Positions 45,880 to 55,385 of a stretch of DNA of 64,000 bases are shown piece by piece (the stretch's first letter is position 1; each line of letters opens with the position of its first letter). Under the pieces are notes generated by a model. It was not told where the DNA came from and searched no databases. It worked only from the letters and a program-made list of their open reading frames with translations. The stretch is from Phaeobacter sp. J2-8 (GTDB lineage: Bacteria > Pseudomonadota > Alphaproteobacteria > Rhodobacterales > Rhodobacteraceae): the NCBI RefSeq assembly GCF_022867865.1, contig NZ_JALIEC010000003.1:310001-374000 (forward strand), written 5' to 3'. The position numbers and the translations under genes were made by a program.

Positions 45880-46497
45880 ATGGCGTTTACAATTGCGGTC
45901 GATGGGCCTGCCGCCTCGGGCAAGGGGACAGTGTCCAAGGCTTTGGCGCGCGAATTGGGGTTTGCGCATCTGGACACGGGACTGCTGTACCGTGCGGTTG
46001 GGCGTCGGGTGCTGGAGGGTGTTGTCCCATTGCAAGCAGCTACCGAGCTGCGGGCCGAAGACCTGGACTACGCGGGCCTGCGGACGCCAGAGATTGCGCA
46101 GGCGGCCTCGAAAGTGGCGGTCCTGGCCGAGGTCCGCGCCGCATTGGTGGATTTCCAACGTGCTTTTGCGCGCCGGGATGGCGGTGCAGTTTTGGATGGG
46201 CGTGACATTGGCACCGTGATCTGCCCCGATGCGGAGGCCAAATTATATGTCACCGCCAGCGCCGAAGTGCGGGCCGAGCGCCGGTTTCAGGAATTGCGCC
46301 AAAAGGGGACAGATACCACTTTCGACGTGGTTTTGGCCGATGTGCGCGCGCGGGATGAACGCGACATGGGGCGCACCGAGGCGCCCCTGAGACCGGCAGA
46401 TGACGCAGCCCATATCGACACCACGAACATGAGCATCGAAGAGGCATTTGCCGCCGCCCTGGCCGTGGTCCGTGCCCGACAGGAACAGGGAAAATAG
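45880..46497 (+). CDS. cmk: Cytidylate kinase
   Basis: A 205-residue kinase beginning at [18 protein letters not shown], which holds the P-loop. [15 protein letters not shown] and [21 protein letters not shown] are CMP-kinase signatures. A GAGGATCAC ribosome-binding site precedes the ATG at 45880. It phosphorylates CMP and dCMP. The usual cmk-rpsA pairing is interrupted here by three genes. Confidence 0.95.
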   Translation: MAFTIAVDGPAASGKGTVSKALARELGFAHLDTGLLYRAVGRRVLEGVVPLQAATELRAEDLDYAGLRTPEIAQAASKVAVLAEVRAALVDFQRAFARRDGGAVLDGRDIGTVICPDAEAKLYVTASAEVRAERRFQELRQKGTDTTFDVVLADVRARDERDMGRTEAPLRPADDAAHIDTTNMSIEEAFAAALAVVRARQEQGK

Positions 46498-46499
46498 CC

Positions 46500-47492
46500 A
46501 TGCAACAGCGCAAGATCGCAGGTGTCAACGTGTCGGTGATGGGCGTTGGTGCAATGTCGTTCGCCGAATTTTACGGCCCGACGACCGAGGAAAATTCCTG
46601 GGCCATTCTGGATGCGGCCCGCGATCTGGGGGTGAGCCATATCGACACGTCGAATGTCTATGGCATGGGGCGCTCGGAGCGCGCGATTGGCGCTTATTTT
46701 CAGAGCAACCCCACCGCACGCGGGGAATTCCATATCGCGACCAAGGCGGGCATCACGACGGACGCGGATGGCAACCGGTGTTTTGACAATTCGGCTGAAC
46801 ATCTTGAAGCGGAATTGGACGCCAGCCTGACGCGTTTGGGAATTGAGGCGGTGGATCTGTTTTATGTGCACCGCCGGGAAGAGGCGCGTGCCATCGAAGA
46901 GGTGACCGAAACCTTGGCGGCATTGGTGGCCAAGGGCAAGATCAAGGCCTTTGGCTTTTCCGAAATTGCCCCTGCCTCGTTGCGGCGTGCGGCGGCCATC
47001 GCGCCGGTGGCTGCTGTGCAGAACGAATATTCACTGGCCAGCCGCGCGCCAGAGCTGGGCATGGTGCAGGAATGCGCACGTCAGGGCACGGCGTTGGTGG
47101 CGTTTTCGCCGGTGGGGCGGTCGTTCCTGACCGATACGCCGATCACCAAAGACCGTGTGCCTTCTTTGGCGTGGATGAAGACCAATCCGCGTTTCGCCTC
47201 GCCCAATTACGAAGCCAATATTGCCGCGTCAGACCGGTTGCGGGCCTTGGCGGCGGATATGGGCGAGCCGACAGCGGCGCTGGCGATTGCCTGGCTCCTG
47301 GCGCAGGGCGATCATGTCATTCCAATCCCGGGCACCCGGTCGGTCGATCATTTCCGTCAATGCGTGCGGGGCGCAGAGATGGCCCTGACGGCAGAGGATC
47401 TCTTGCGGATTGAAGAGGCGCTGCCGGTCGGCTGGGCACATGGCGATCGCTACAGCCCGGGCCAATATGTCGGCCCTGAGCGGTATTGCTGA
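46500..47492 (+). CDS. Aldo/keto reductase
   Basis: A 330-residue TIM-barrel oxidoreductase. HIDTSNVYGMGRSERAIG (catalytic Asp and Tyr), FHIATKAGI (Lys), VDLFYVHRREE (His) and PIPGTRSVDHFRQ (NADPH binding) are all present. It starts 2 bp after cmk, so the two genes are probably co-transcribed. Substrate unknown. Confidence 0.92.
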   Translation: MQQRKIAGVNVSVMGVGAMSFAEFYGPTTEENSWAILDAARDLGVSHIDTSNVYGMGRSERAIGAYFQSNPTARGEFHIATKAGITTDADGNRCFDNSAEHLEAELDASLTRLGIEAVDLFYVHRREEARAIEEVTETLAALVAKGKIKAFGFSEIAPASLRRAAAIAPVAAVQNEYSLASRAPELGMVQECARQGTALVAFSPVGRSFLTDTPITKDRVPSLAWMKTNPRFASPNYEANIAASDRLRALAADMGEPTAALAIAWLLAQGDHVIPIPGTRSVDHFRQCVRGAEMALTAEDLLRIEEALPVGWAHGDRYSPGQYVGPERYC

Positions 47493-47496
47493 GACG

Positions 47497-48584
47497 ATGA
47501 GCGGCGATTTCGCCTCACTCACCCTGCCGGATCACATGAAGCGTGACACGGTCCTGGCGGTGAAATCCCAGCCAGAGGGATATCTCGATGCATTGGATCG
47601 TGAAACCCTGTGGTATGATGCGATCTGGTCTGCCGCCGGCTGTTCCTGATCTGTCCGCCGCTCAATAATTTTCGCGCCGGGTTTCGCAAAGCGGTGTTTC
47701 GGGGGGATGATCAGCCGCTGCGGTTTTTGCGCCTGCGCCGGTATGCCCGCCATGATGTGGCAGAGCTGGAGGCGCCGACCTGCCCGAAACAACTGTCGAT
47801 CCTGATGCAGGGCTGGACCGGCACAAGCGCCGTGTCCCCCGCCGCGCCAGAGGGGTTTGCCGGGCTGAACACCGCGTTCCTGATTTCCAAGGACAACCCG
47901 CTTGATTGGTTGGTGACCCATGCTCGCTATCACCGCGAGGCCCATGGATTGCAGGCGCTGATCGTGATGGACAATGGCTCTCGCAGCTATGGGCTGGATG
48001 ACATTCGGGCGGCCCTTGCCCCGGTTGGATTGCAGAAGCTTTTGGTGCTGGACGTGCCGTTCAAATACGGGCCGGTGGGCAAGAAACCCTATCGGCGGAC
48101 GGAAAAATACATGCAGACGGCCCTGTTCAATGTGCTCCGGTTGCGGTTTCTGGCGCAGGCGCGAGCAATTTTGAACTGTGATGTGGATGAGTTGATTGTG
48201 ACGCGCGGCGGCAGTGTGTTTGATGCGGCGGTGACCTCGCGCATCGGGTTTGTACAGATCGCAGGCCATTGGGTGTACCCCGCACCGGGCGGCGACGGGC
48301 CGTTTTCTCATCTGGATCACAGCCATACCGCGCAACCGCCGAAACCCTGTCCGCCAAAATGGTGTCTGGCGCCGTCAAAACGGTTGGGCGGGTTCAGCTG
48401 GGATATCCACGGGATGGAGCGTTTGCCGTTCCTGCGGCGGCGTACCCATGCGGGCCTGAGCTTTGTCCATTGCCGCAGCCTCACCACCGGTTGGAAGAGC
48501 CTGAAACGCGATCAGGTGCCACAGGATACGGTGCCGGACCCGGATGCGGAAATTGCGGCCGAGATCCTGCGCCGGATTTGCTGA
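47497..48584 (+). pseudogene. Family-2-like glycosyltransferase, frameshifted
   Basis: The first part from ATG 47497 (or 47536) reads YLDALDRETLWYDAIWSAAGC and stops at 47649. The next frame carries on at once with LFLICPPLNNFRAGF and the body of the enzyme: WLVTHARYHREAHGLQALIV, MDNGSRSY and the DxD-like ILNCDVDELIV. Loss of one base near 47640 explains it. It resembles roseobacter glycosyltransferases of the Glyco_tranf_2_4 type. It follows the aldo/keto reductase after 4 bp. It is either a young pseudogene or a sequencing error. Confidence 0.75.
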
Positions 48585-48591
48585 ACAGCCA

Positions 48592-49098
48592 TCAGATCCA
48601 GCGGCGTGTACGCCGACGGTAAGCCGAATATGCGTCGCCGAAGCGTTCTTGAAGATAAGCCTCTTCCGGGCGGATCATCCAGACATCAAGGATCACTCCC
48701 ACCGGCACGACCGCCGCCAGCACCCAAAGCGTGTCGAGCGCCAACGCACCGCCCGTCACCATGACCACGGCGCCAAGGTAATTGGGATTGCGCGAAAACC
48801 GGAAAGGACCACGCGTGACCAGAGCGGTTGTCGGCGCACCCGGCAGGCTGGGCTGGGACGCGGCGTCCAAGGTCCGTTTCGACCATTGCACCAATTGAAA
48901 CCCGGCGAATGCGCCCGCCAAACCGATCACTGCTGCCCACGCCCGGCCCAGCCCGAAACTGGTCGGACAGAGCCATTCCAGAATAAGACCCAGCGCAATC
49001 ATCGGAAAAATCACCACATCGGAAATTTTCCATGGATGTGAATGCGCAGCGGCGGGGCGCGGATCAGAGGAGGGAGAGGATTGGCGAAGGGATGTCAT
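48592..49098 (-). CDS. Isoprenylcysteine carboxyl methyltransferase-like (ICMT/PEMT) membrane protein
   Basis: A 168-residue membrane protein with about four spans. RGPFRFSRNPNYLGAVVM and EEAYLQERFGDAYSAYRRR form the SAM-binding region shared by ICMT, PEMT and NnrU-like enzymes. The acceptor in bacteria without prenylated CaaX proteins is unclear. Convergent with the glycosyltransferase. Confidence 0.85.
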   Translation of the reverse strand: MTSLRQSSPSSDPRPAAAHSHPWKISDVVIFPMIALGLILEWLCPTSFGLGRAWAAVIGLAGAFAGFQLVQWSKRTLDAASQPSLPGAPTTALVTRGPFRFSRNPNYLGAVVMVTGGALALDTLWVLAAVVPVGVILDVWMIRPEEAYLQERFGDAYSAYRRRTRRWI

Positions 49099-49391
49099 GC
49101 CTACTCGGAATCAATTATTGGCAGTGCAATTGTTCCGGTTAGCCTACAGTAAAACCCGCTGCGCGTGAATTTTCTTGAACACCCGGGGCCATAGGCGTAT
49201 AGACGCCCGCGTCGATAAGGCAAATAACGCCGCGCAGCAAAATCGGGCAGGGTCGGAGTATTCTACCGGCCCTCTTTGTTTTGCGGATGCCTTTCGTGAC
49301 CAATCCGGTCCGCGCAAGCGGGCACCAATTAAGACCGGTGGAGACAACCACCCGGCCAGCATAGTGACTTGAAAAAGGAATCTAACGCCAC

Positions 49392-51071
49392 ATGGCAGAT
49401 ACAACGATGGAGGAATTCGAAGCCCTCCTGAACGAAAGCTTCGAAATGGACACGCCCGAAGAAGGGTCTGTTGTCAAAGGCAAAGTCATCGCAATTGAAG
49501 CGGGACAAGCCATCATCGACGTCGGCTACAAGATGGAAGGCCGTGTCGAGCTTAAAGAATTCGCAAATCCCGGTGAAGCGCCCGACATTTCGGTTGGCGA
49601 CGATGTCGAGGTCTTCCTGCGTTCGGCGGAAAACGCCCGCGGCGAAGCCGTCATCAGCCGCGAAATGGCCCGTCGCGAAGAAGCCTGGGACCGTCTCGAA
49701 AAAGCCTACGCCGACGACCAGCGCGTCGAAGGTGCGATCTTTGGTCGTGTCAAAGGTGGCTTCACAGTCGATCTTGGCGGCGCCGTGGCCTTCTTGCCCG
49801 GTTCGCAAGTTGACGTGCGCCCCGTGCGTGACGCGGGCCCATTGATGGGTCTGAAGCAGCCGTTCCAGATCCTGAAAATGGACCGTCGTCGTGGCAACAT
49901 CGTTGTGTCGCGTCGTGCGATCCTTGAAGAATCGCGTGCCGAACAGCGTGCCGAAGTCATCGCCAACCTGGCCGAAGGCCAAGCGGTTGACGGCGTGGTC
50001 AAGAACATCACCGAATACGGCGCGTTTGTCGATCTCGGCGGTGTGGACGGCCTGTTGCACGTCACAGACATGGCATGGCGCCGTGTGAACCATCCTTCGG
50101 AGATCCTGTCGATCGGCGAAACCGTCAAGGTTCAGGTCATCAAGATCAACAAGGAAACCCACCGTATCAGCCTTGGTATGAAGCAGCTGCAAGAAGATCC
50201 ATGGGATCTGGTTGCCGCGAAATACCCGCTGGAATCGACACACACCGGTCGCGTCACCAACATCACCGATTACGGTGCGTTCGTGGAGCTGGAACCAGGT
50301 GTCGAGGGTCTTGTTCACGTGTCCGAAATGTCCTGGACCAAAAAGAACGTGCACCCAGGCAAAATCGTGTCCACTTCGCAAGAAGTCGAAGTCATGGTTC
50401 TGGAAATCGATGGCGCCAAGCGCCGCGTGTCGCTGGGTCTCAAGCAGACCATGCGCAACCCATGGGAAGTGTTCGCTGAAACACACCCCGAGGGCACGCA
50501 GGTCGAAGGCGAAGTCAAGAACATCACCGAATTCGGTCTGTTCATTGGTCTTCCCGGCGAAATCGACGGCATGGTGCACCTTTCGGACCTGTCGTGGGAC
50601 GAACGTGGCGAAGATGCGATTCAGAACTACCGCAAAGGCGACATCGTTCCTGCCGTGGTCTCCGAAGTCGACATCGAGAAAGAGCGTATCTCGCTCTCGA
50701 TCAAGGCACTGGGCGGCGACAAGTTCGCAGAAGCGGTTGGCGGCGTGAAGCGCGGCTCGATCGTGACCGTCGAAGTGACCGCGATCGAAGATGGCGGCAT
50801 CGAAGTGGAATACGAAGGCATGAAATCCTTCATCCGCCGCTCCGATCTGTCGCGTGACCGTGCAGAGCAGCGCCCAGAGCGTTTCTCGGTCGGTAACAAG
50901 ATCGACGTGCGCGTCACCAACGTCGACGCCAAGACCCGCCGTCTGGGTCTGTCGATCAAGGCGCGTGAGATTGCAGAAGAAAAAGAGGCCGTCGAACAGT
51001 ATGGTTCCTCCGATTCGGGTGCATCGCTCGGCGATATCCTTGGCGCGGCTCTGAAAGCCGACGACGAGTAA
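49392..51071 (+). CDS. rpsA: 30S ribosomal protein S1
   Basis: A 559-residue protein with six S1 RNA-binding repeats, from about residue 23 to 545; the later ones contain DYGAFVELEPGVEGLVHVSE and EFGLFIGLPGEIDGMVHL. It tethers mRNA to the 30S subunit. Strong ribosome-binding site (AAAAGGAA). A clear rho-independent terminator follows at 51094. Codon usage is strongly biased, as expected for a high-expression gene, and leaves a long false frame on the opposite strand. Confidence 0.98.
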   Translation: MADTTMEEFEALLNESFEMDTPEEGSVVKGKVIAIEAGQAIIDVGYKMEGRVELKEFANPGEAPDISVGDDVEVFLRSAENARGEAVISREMARREEAWDRLEKAYADDQRVEGAIFGRVKGGFTVDLGGAVAFLPGSQVDVRPVRDAGPLMGLKQPFQILKMDRRRGNIVVSRRAILEESRAEQRAEVIANLAEGQAVDGVVKNITEYGAFVDLGGVDGLLHVTDMAWRRVNHPSEILSIGETVKVQVIKINKETHRISLGMKQLQEDPWDLVAAKYPLESTHTGRVTNITDYGAFVELEPGVEGLVHVSEMSWTKKNVHPGKIVSTSQEVEVMVLEIDGAKRRVSLGLKQTMRNPWEVFAETHPEGTQVEGEVKNITEFGLFIGLPGEIDGMVHLSDLSWDERGEDAIQNYRKGDIVPAVVSEVDIEKERISLSIKALGGDKFAEAVGGVKRGSIVTVEVTAIEDGGIEVEYEGMKSFIRRSDLSRDRAEQRPERFSVGNKIDVRVTNVDAKTRRLGLSIKAREIAEEKEAVEQYGSSDSGASLGDILGAALKADDE

Positions 51072-51093
51072 GCCAAGAGCTTTGGAAATCTGG

Positions 51094-51125
51094 AAAGCCT
51101 CGGCGACACCGCCGGGGCTTTTTTT
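51094..51125 (+). terminator. Terminator of rpsA
   Basis: AAAGCCTCGGCG and CGCCGGGGCTTT form a stem with a short ACAC loop, followed by a run of T. It lies 23 bp after the rpsA stop. Confidence 0.9.
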
Positions 51126-51421
51126 ATGCGATGGCGTGATCCGGCACTGGGCAGAAGCCGCGTGGCGATAATTTCAGGCAGTGCTGGAAGCCCAATTCCA
51201 AGGCGAATCAATATAGCGGCAAAACCGCAACCGATGTGCGGATTTGACTGCTGCTGTGGGTGATATTGGTGCACTCGCGCTGAGGAACGTAAAAAAATCG
51301 CGAATTTTCAGGCGGTTTGCTGCCAAAGGTCCGCCAAGGGATGTTTCCGAACCGGTACAATCTTCCTATAGTTAGCTGTGCGGCAATGAACGCGCGAACC
51401 GTTTCAAGGGGGATGGCGCAG

Positions 51422-51703
51422 ATGATCAGATCGGAACTGATCCAGAAACTTGCGGATGAAAACCCGCATCTTTATCAACGGGATGTGGAGCGTATCGTAA
51501 ACACGATATTCGAAGAGATCACCGACGCGATGTCGCGTGGGGATCGGGTCGAACTTCGTGGTTTTGGTGCGTTCTCGGTGAAACAACGCGATGCGCGCAC
51601 CGGTCGCAACCCACGCACGGGCGAGGCCGTCGAAGTCGAAGAAAAACATGTGCCGTTTTTCAAGACCGGGAAACTGCTGCGCGATCGCCTGAACGGAAAG
51701 TAA
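51422..51703 (+). CDS. ihfB: Integration host factor subunit beta
   Basis: A 93-residue HU/IHF-family protein starting [17 protein letters not shown]. The DNA-bending arm has [15 protein letters not shown] and [15 protein letters not shown]. Start chosen by family N-terminus; the frame is open upstream to 51317. It forms a heterodimer with IhfA and works in recombination, replication and transcription. Confidence 0.96.
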   Translation: MIRSELIQKLADENPHLYQRDVERIVNTIFEEITDAMSRGDRVELRGFGAFSVKQRDARTGRNPRTGEAVEVEEKHVPFFKTGKLLRDRLNGK

Positions 51704-51712
51704 GACGAACAC

Positions 51713-52065
51713 ATGCGCTATATCAAATATGCGTTTCTGGCGGTGGTGGGGCTTGCCATTATTGCGGTTGCAGTGGCCAATCGCGGTCTTGTCACGCTCA
51801 CCTTGCTGCCGCCGGGATTGGCGGAACTGGCCGGGGTGAACCAATCCATCACGCTGCCGCTGTTCGCGGTGATCATTGCCGGTGTGGCCGCGGGCCTGCT
51901 GATCGGCTTTGTCTGGGAATGGCTGCGTGAATTCAAGCAACGGGCTGAAAGCGCGCGCAAAGACAGCGAAATCAAGCAGATGAAACGCGAGCTGCGTCGT
52001 CTGCGTGATGAGAGAAGCACGAAGGCGAAGACGAGGTCCTGGCGCTTCTGGACGAAGCCAGCTGA
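51713..52065 (+). CDS. LapA-domain membrane protein, 3' end frameshifted into trpF
   Basis: An LapA/DUF1049 protein with two membrane spans (about 5-22 and 44-66) and a cytoplasmic coiled-coil ([20 protein letters not shown]). As read, the frame does not stop and continues straight into trpF, giving a 347-residue fusion. In the -1 frame the DNA around 52021-52065 reads [14 protein letters not shown] and stops at 52065, which looks like the natural end. One base appears lost near 52018. It sits between ihfB and trpF, its usual place. Confidence 0.75.
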
Positions 52066-52078
52066 GCGATACGTCAAT

Positions 52079-52756
52079 ATGACCCATATCCGAACCAAGA
52101 TCTGTGGCCTGACCCGGCCACAGGACGTCACTGCGGTGGCCGAGGCCGGCGCGAGCTATGCCGGTTTCAACTTCTTTCCGAAATCACCACGCTATGTAGA
52201 CCCTGAGACGGCCCGCGCTCTGGCGCTGGAGGTGCCGCCGGGAATTGCCAAGGTTGTCCTGGTGGTGAACCCCGACAATGCGCTGCTGGATGCGATCACC
52301 GATGTGGTTCCGGTCGATATGGTGCAATTGCATGGACAGGAAAGCCCGGAGCGCGTGCGCGAAATCAAGGCGCGCTACGGCTTGCCGGTGATCAAGGTGC
52401 TTGGGGTTGCGCGCCCCGACGATTTGCCCGCACTTGATGTCTATGCCCGTGTGGCGGATCAGCTTTTGGTGGATGCCAAGGCACCCAAGGACGCAATCCT
52501 GCCCGGGGGCAATGGGTTGGCGTTTGACTGGCGGTTGATTGCCGGACGGCGCTGGCCGCTGCCATGGATGCTGGCCGGGGGGCTGACCCCCGCCAATGTC
52601 GCCGAAGCCATCGCCATGACCGGTGCCCGGCAGGTGGATGTTGCATCAGGTGTGGAAAGCGCACCGGGCGTCAAGGATGCGCAGAAAATCGCGGATTTCG
52701 TGGCGGCGGCCAATAGCGCACCGCCGTTGAAGGTGGCACCGCCGAAATTGCGCTAG
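52079..52756 (+). CDS. trpF: Phosphoribosylanthranilate isomerase
   Basis: A 225-residue TIM-barrel enzyme from [16 protein letters not shown]. The catalytic cysteine is in [48 protein letters not shown] and [15 protein letters not shown] are conserved. It isomerises phosphoribosylanthranilate in tryptophan synthesis. The start at 52079 is independent of the apparent fusion with the upstream LapA gene. Confidence 0.95.
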   Translation: MTHIRTKICGLTRPQDVTAVAEAGASYAGFNFFPKSPRYVDPETARALALEVPPGIAKVVLVVNPDNALLDAITDVVPVDMVQLHGQESPERVREIKARYGLPVIKVLGVARPDDLPALDVYARVADQLLVDAKAPKDAILPGGNGLAFDWRLIAGRRWPLPWMLAGGLTPANVAEAIAMTGARQVDVASGVESAPGVKDAQKIADFVAAANSAPPLKVAPPKLR

Positions 52757-52792
52757 GCCGTTGCAGTAAGCATTTGACCTTTTGGTCGGAGA

Positions 52793-52841
52793 GAGGGGGC
52801 CAGCCCCCTCGGCCTTTGGCCTCACCCCCGGGATATTTTTG
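52793..52841 (+). repeat. 49-bp dispersed hairpin repeat, copy B
   Basis: Identical to the copy at 43933-43981. It is 37 bp downstream of the trpF stop on the same strand, so both copies follow a gene's 3' end in the same orientation. Confidence 0.8.
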
Positions 52842-52881
52842 AACAGAAGAAGACGGGACCTGTGCCGCGCTTCTTCTGTTC
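52841..52881. terminator. Inverted repeat between trpF and prs
   Basis: GAACAGAAGAAG and CTTCTTCTGTTC are perfect 12-bp arms around a 17-nt loop, followed by TTAT on the plus strand. It lies between the convergent trpF and prs genes and could serve both. Confidence 0.55.
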
Positions 52882-52900
52882 TTATGCCTTGGGCGGGGGG

Positions 52901-53920
52901 TTAGATGCCGGAATACATGCCTTCGTAAATCGGCTCCAGCGTTTCATGTTCGAAGAGAGATGAGACCGATGTGCCGTTCCAGATGTTCAGGATGGCCTGG
53001 GCAAAGATCGGCGCGGTGGGCACGATACGGATGTTCTTGGTGTTTTGAACAGCCGGGGTCGGGTTGATGGAATCCGTGATCACCAGCGATTTCATCACCG
53101 ATTTGCTGATCCGATCCACCGCAGGCCCGGACAGAACACCGTGCGAGATATAGGAGTGCACTTCGGTTGCGCCAGCCTCCATCAGCACTTCGGCGGCTTT
53201 GCACAGCGTGCCGGCCGTATCGCAGAGGTCATCGACGATGATGCATTTCTTGCCTTTGACATCGCCGATCACGGTCATTTCGGCAACTTCGCCCGCCTTT
53301 TCGCGGCGCTTGTCCACGATGGACAGGGGGGCATTGATGCGTTTGGCCAATTCCCGGGCGCGGGCCACGCCGCCGACATCGGGGGACACAATCATGATGT
53401 CATCCAATTGGTCCTTGAACTGGTCGCGGATATCCAGGGCAAAGATCGGGCTGGCATAGAGGTTGTCGACCGGAATATCAAAGAACCCCTGGATCTGGGC
53501 GGCGTGCAGATCCATGGTCAGCACCCGTTCGATCCCGGCTTCGACGATCATGTTTGCCACCAGTTTGGCGGAAATCGGCGTCCGGGCCTTGGACCGGCGG
53601 TCCTGGCGGGCGTAGCCGAAATAGGGGATCACTGCGGTGATCCGTGACGCGGAGGACCGGCGCAGGGCGTCGGCCATGATCAAGAGTTCCATCAGATTGT
53701 CGTTGGCCGGATTCGAGGTCGGCTGAATGATGAACATGTCCTCGCCGCGCACGTTTTCATAGACTTCGACAAAGATTTCCTGGTCGTTGAACCGTTCAAC
53801 CCGCGCGTCGACCAGGCCGACGTTCATGCCGCGGTGCATGGACATGCGACGGGCGATGGATTTGGCCAGCGGCAAATTGGCGTTGCCTGACATGAGCTTC
53901 GGTTCGATGATTTGGGGCAT
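52901..53920 (-). CDS. prs: Ribose-phosphate pyrophosphokinase
   Basis: A 339-residue PRPP synthetase from [51 protein letters not shown], the PRPP-binding [11 protein letters not shown] and [20 protein letters not shown] are conserved. It makes PRPP for nucleotides, histidine and tryptophan. The frame extends 26 codons upstream, but the chosen ATG matches the family start. Single-copy housekeeping gene by context. Confidence 0.97.
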   Translation of the reverse strand: MPQIIEPKLMSGNANLPLAKSIARRMSMHRGMNVGLVDARVERFNDQEIFVEVYENVRGEDMFIIQPTSNPANDNLMELLIMADALRRSSASRITAVIPYFGYARQDRRSKARTPISAKLVANMIVEAGIERVLTMDLHAAQIQGFFDIPVDNLYASPIFALDIRDQFKDQLDDIMIVSPDVGGVARARELAKRINAPLSIVDKRREKAGEVAEMTVIGDVKGKKCIIVDDLCDTAGTLCKAAEVLMEAGATEVHSYISHGVLSGPAVDRISKSVMKSLVITDSINPTPAVQNTKNIRIVPTAPIFAQAILNIWNGTSVSSLFEHETLEPIYEGMYSGI

Positions 53921-54018
53921 GCGTTCGGTCCTGAGGGAAGGTAAAGGATTCGTGACGTTGACTTCGCTTAGCACGCGGTTACCGTCCGCAAAAGCCACAG
54001 GTCAGGAGTGCAGGCACC

Positions 54019-54618
54019 ATGGGACAAATTGATTACTACTTCGCGACGATTTCGCCATTCACCTATCTTGCCGGAACGCGGCTGGAGGAGGTTGCGGCCC
54101 GTCACGGCGCGCAGGTGACATATCGGCCATTGGACATCATGGCGCTGTTTTCCCGCACCGGGGGCCAGCCGCCAAAGGATCGCCACCCAAACCGGCAGGC
54201 CTATCGTTTGCAGGACATCGAGCGGACCGCCAAGAAACTGGGGGTGAAGTTGAACATGCAACCGGCGCATTTCCCGACCAATATGGCGCCGTCGTCTTAT
54301 GCGCTTATCGCGGCGCAAAAGGCCGGTGGTGGCGATCTTGCGGCGCTGGCGCATGGGTTTACCCGTGCCGTGTGGGTCGAGGATCGCGATATTGCGCAGG
54401 ATGATGTGATCCGGGATCTGCTGGAAAAATGCGGATTTGATCCGGCGCTGGCCGACAGCGGGCTTTTGGATGGGGCGGAAACCTATGCCGCCAACCTGGA
54501 GGCCGCGGTCGAGGCCGGGGTGTTCGGCGCGCCGTTTTACGTCACCGAGGATGGTCAGCGGTTCTTTGGTCAGGATCGGCTGGAGGATCTGGATCTGCAT
54601 TTGGCAGGCAAGCTCTGA
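54019..54618 (+). CDS. 2-hydroxychromene-2-carboxylate isomerase (DsbA/GST-kappa fold)
   Basis: A 199-residue thioredoxin-fold protein. DYYFATISPFTYLAGTRLEE is the family N-terminus with the active serine, and GVFGAPFYVTEDGQRFFGQDRLE closes the fold. In naphthalene degradation this enzyme works with glutathione, but most marine homologues stand alone and have no known substrate. A terminator follows at 54658. Confidence 0.9.
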   Translation: MGQIDYYFATISPFTYLAGTRLEEVAARHGAQVTYRPLDIMALFSRTGGQPPKDRHPNRQAYRLQDIERTAKKLGVKLNMQPAHFPTNMAPSSYALIAAQKAGGGDLAALAHGFTRAVWVEDRDIAQDDVIRDLLEKCGFDPALADSGLLDGAETYAANLEAAVEAGVFGAPFYVTEDGQRFFGQDRLEDLDLHLAGKL

Positions 54619-54657
54619 CGCCAGCAGCCGCCAACCAAGCCTCACCGCGATAAGATT

Positions 54658-54692
54658 GCGCCTACTTGGGACACCCCAAGTGGGCGCTTTTT
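54658..54692 (+). terminator. Terminator after the isomerase gene
   Basis: GCGCCTACTTGGG pairs with CCCAAGTGGGCGC (one mismatch) and is followed by five T. It sits about 40 bp after the stop codon. Confidence 0.85.
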
Positions 54693-54702
54693 GTGATCGG
54701 TG

Positions 54703-55173
54703 TCAGATCGGTTGCGGTTGGGCCGCGTGGCGTGTTGCCAGCCGCCGCCAGACAAGGGCGACGATCAATGTCATGCCGACATGGCCGACAAAAGAGGATT
54801 GCGTATAGGCGCCGAACCCCATCATGAAGTTGCGTCCCATCAGCGGGGCAAGCATCCCTTGGGCAACAAACCAGAGGCCCACCCCGGTGATCAGCCCCGC
54901 CGTGGCATGGCCCACACCCGTCCCGCGTTTCACCAGCCATACCGCGGCCGCAAAGCCGAAGATGCCAATCAGGAAATGAATGGCAAAGGCGGCGGCGTAG
55001 GGGAGCTGTGTTCCTGTCGCCATTCCGGTCAGCCCGATCACCAGATTGGCCGGTTCCAGCTGCACACCAAACAGCGCTGGCGAAACCAGCCATGCATAGG
55101 CTTCGAACGACAACTCTGCCACAAGTCCGGCCAGCATGAGGTGAACGGCGTCAGTTTTGTTGATATTGGTCAT
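54703..55173 (-). CDS. Hypothetical membrane protein, four spans
   Basis: A 156-residue protein with four hydrophobic segments (about 11-30, 41-58, 62-82, 118-142). I do not recognise the family. It has polar residues in the third span and a His near the end of the first. Neighbours give no functional clue. Confidence 0.7.
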   Translation of the reverse strand: MTNINKTDAVHLMLAGLVAELSFEAYAWLVSPALFGVQLEPANLVIGLTGMATGTQLPYAAAFAIHFLIGIFGFAAAVWLVKRGTGVGHATAGLITGVGLWFVAQGMLAPLMGRNFMMGFGAYTQSSFVGHVGMTLIVALVWRRLATRHAAQPQPI

Positions 55174-55320
55174 CGGGTTCCTTTTTCTCTGTCCCGTTGT
55201 TTTTGATGCCCGGTTTCCTTGTGCCGTGCGGAGCAGAGATGGGGGGGCGTCGGTGAAATGACAGACGCTCTGGCCGGAACCCGCGCCAACGTTACGAGAT
55301 GTGAGCGCAGTGGTTGGAAA

Positions 55321-55357
55321 ACAAAGACCCCGGCGAGATGATCGCCGGGGTCTTTGT
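55321..55357. terminator. Strong terminator after trcR
   Basis: A perfect 16-bp stem, ACAAAGACCCCGGCGA and TCGCCGGGGTCTTTGT, with a 5-nt loop. It lies 29 bp past the trcR stop on the minus strand and can work in both directions. Confidence 0.88.
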
Positions 55358-55385
55358 CGTGTTTCAAGTGATGGAGATGAACAGA

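Noticed and set aside
49329-50579. Long minus-strand frame over rpsA
   Set aside because: A by-product of the biased codon use of S1; His/Phe/Asp-rich mirror of the repeats.
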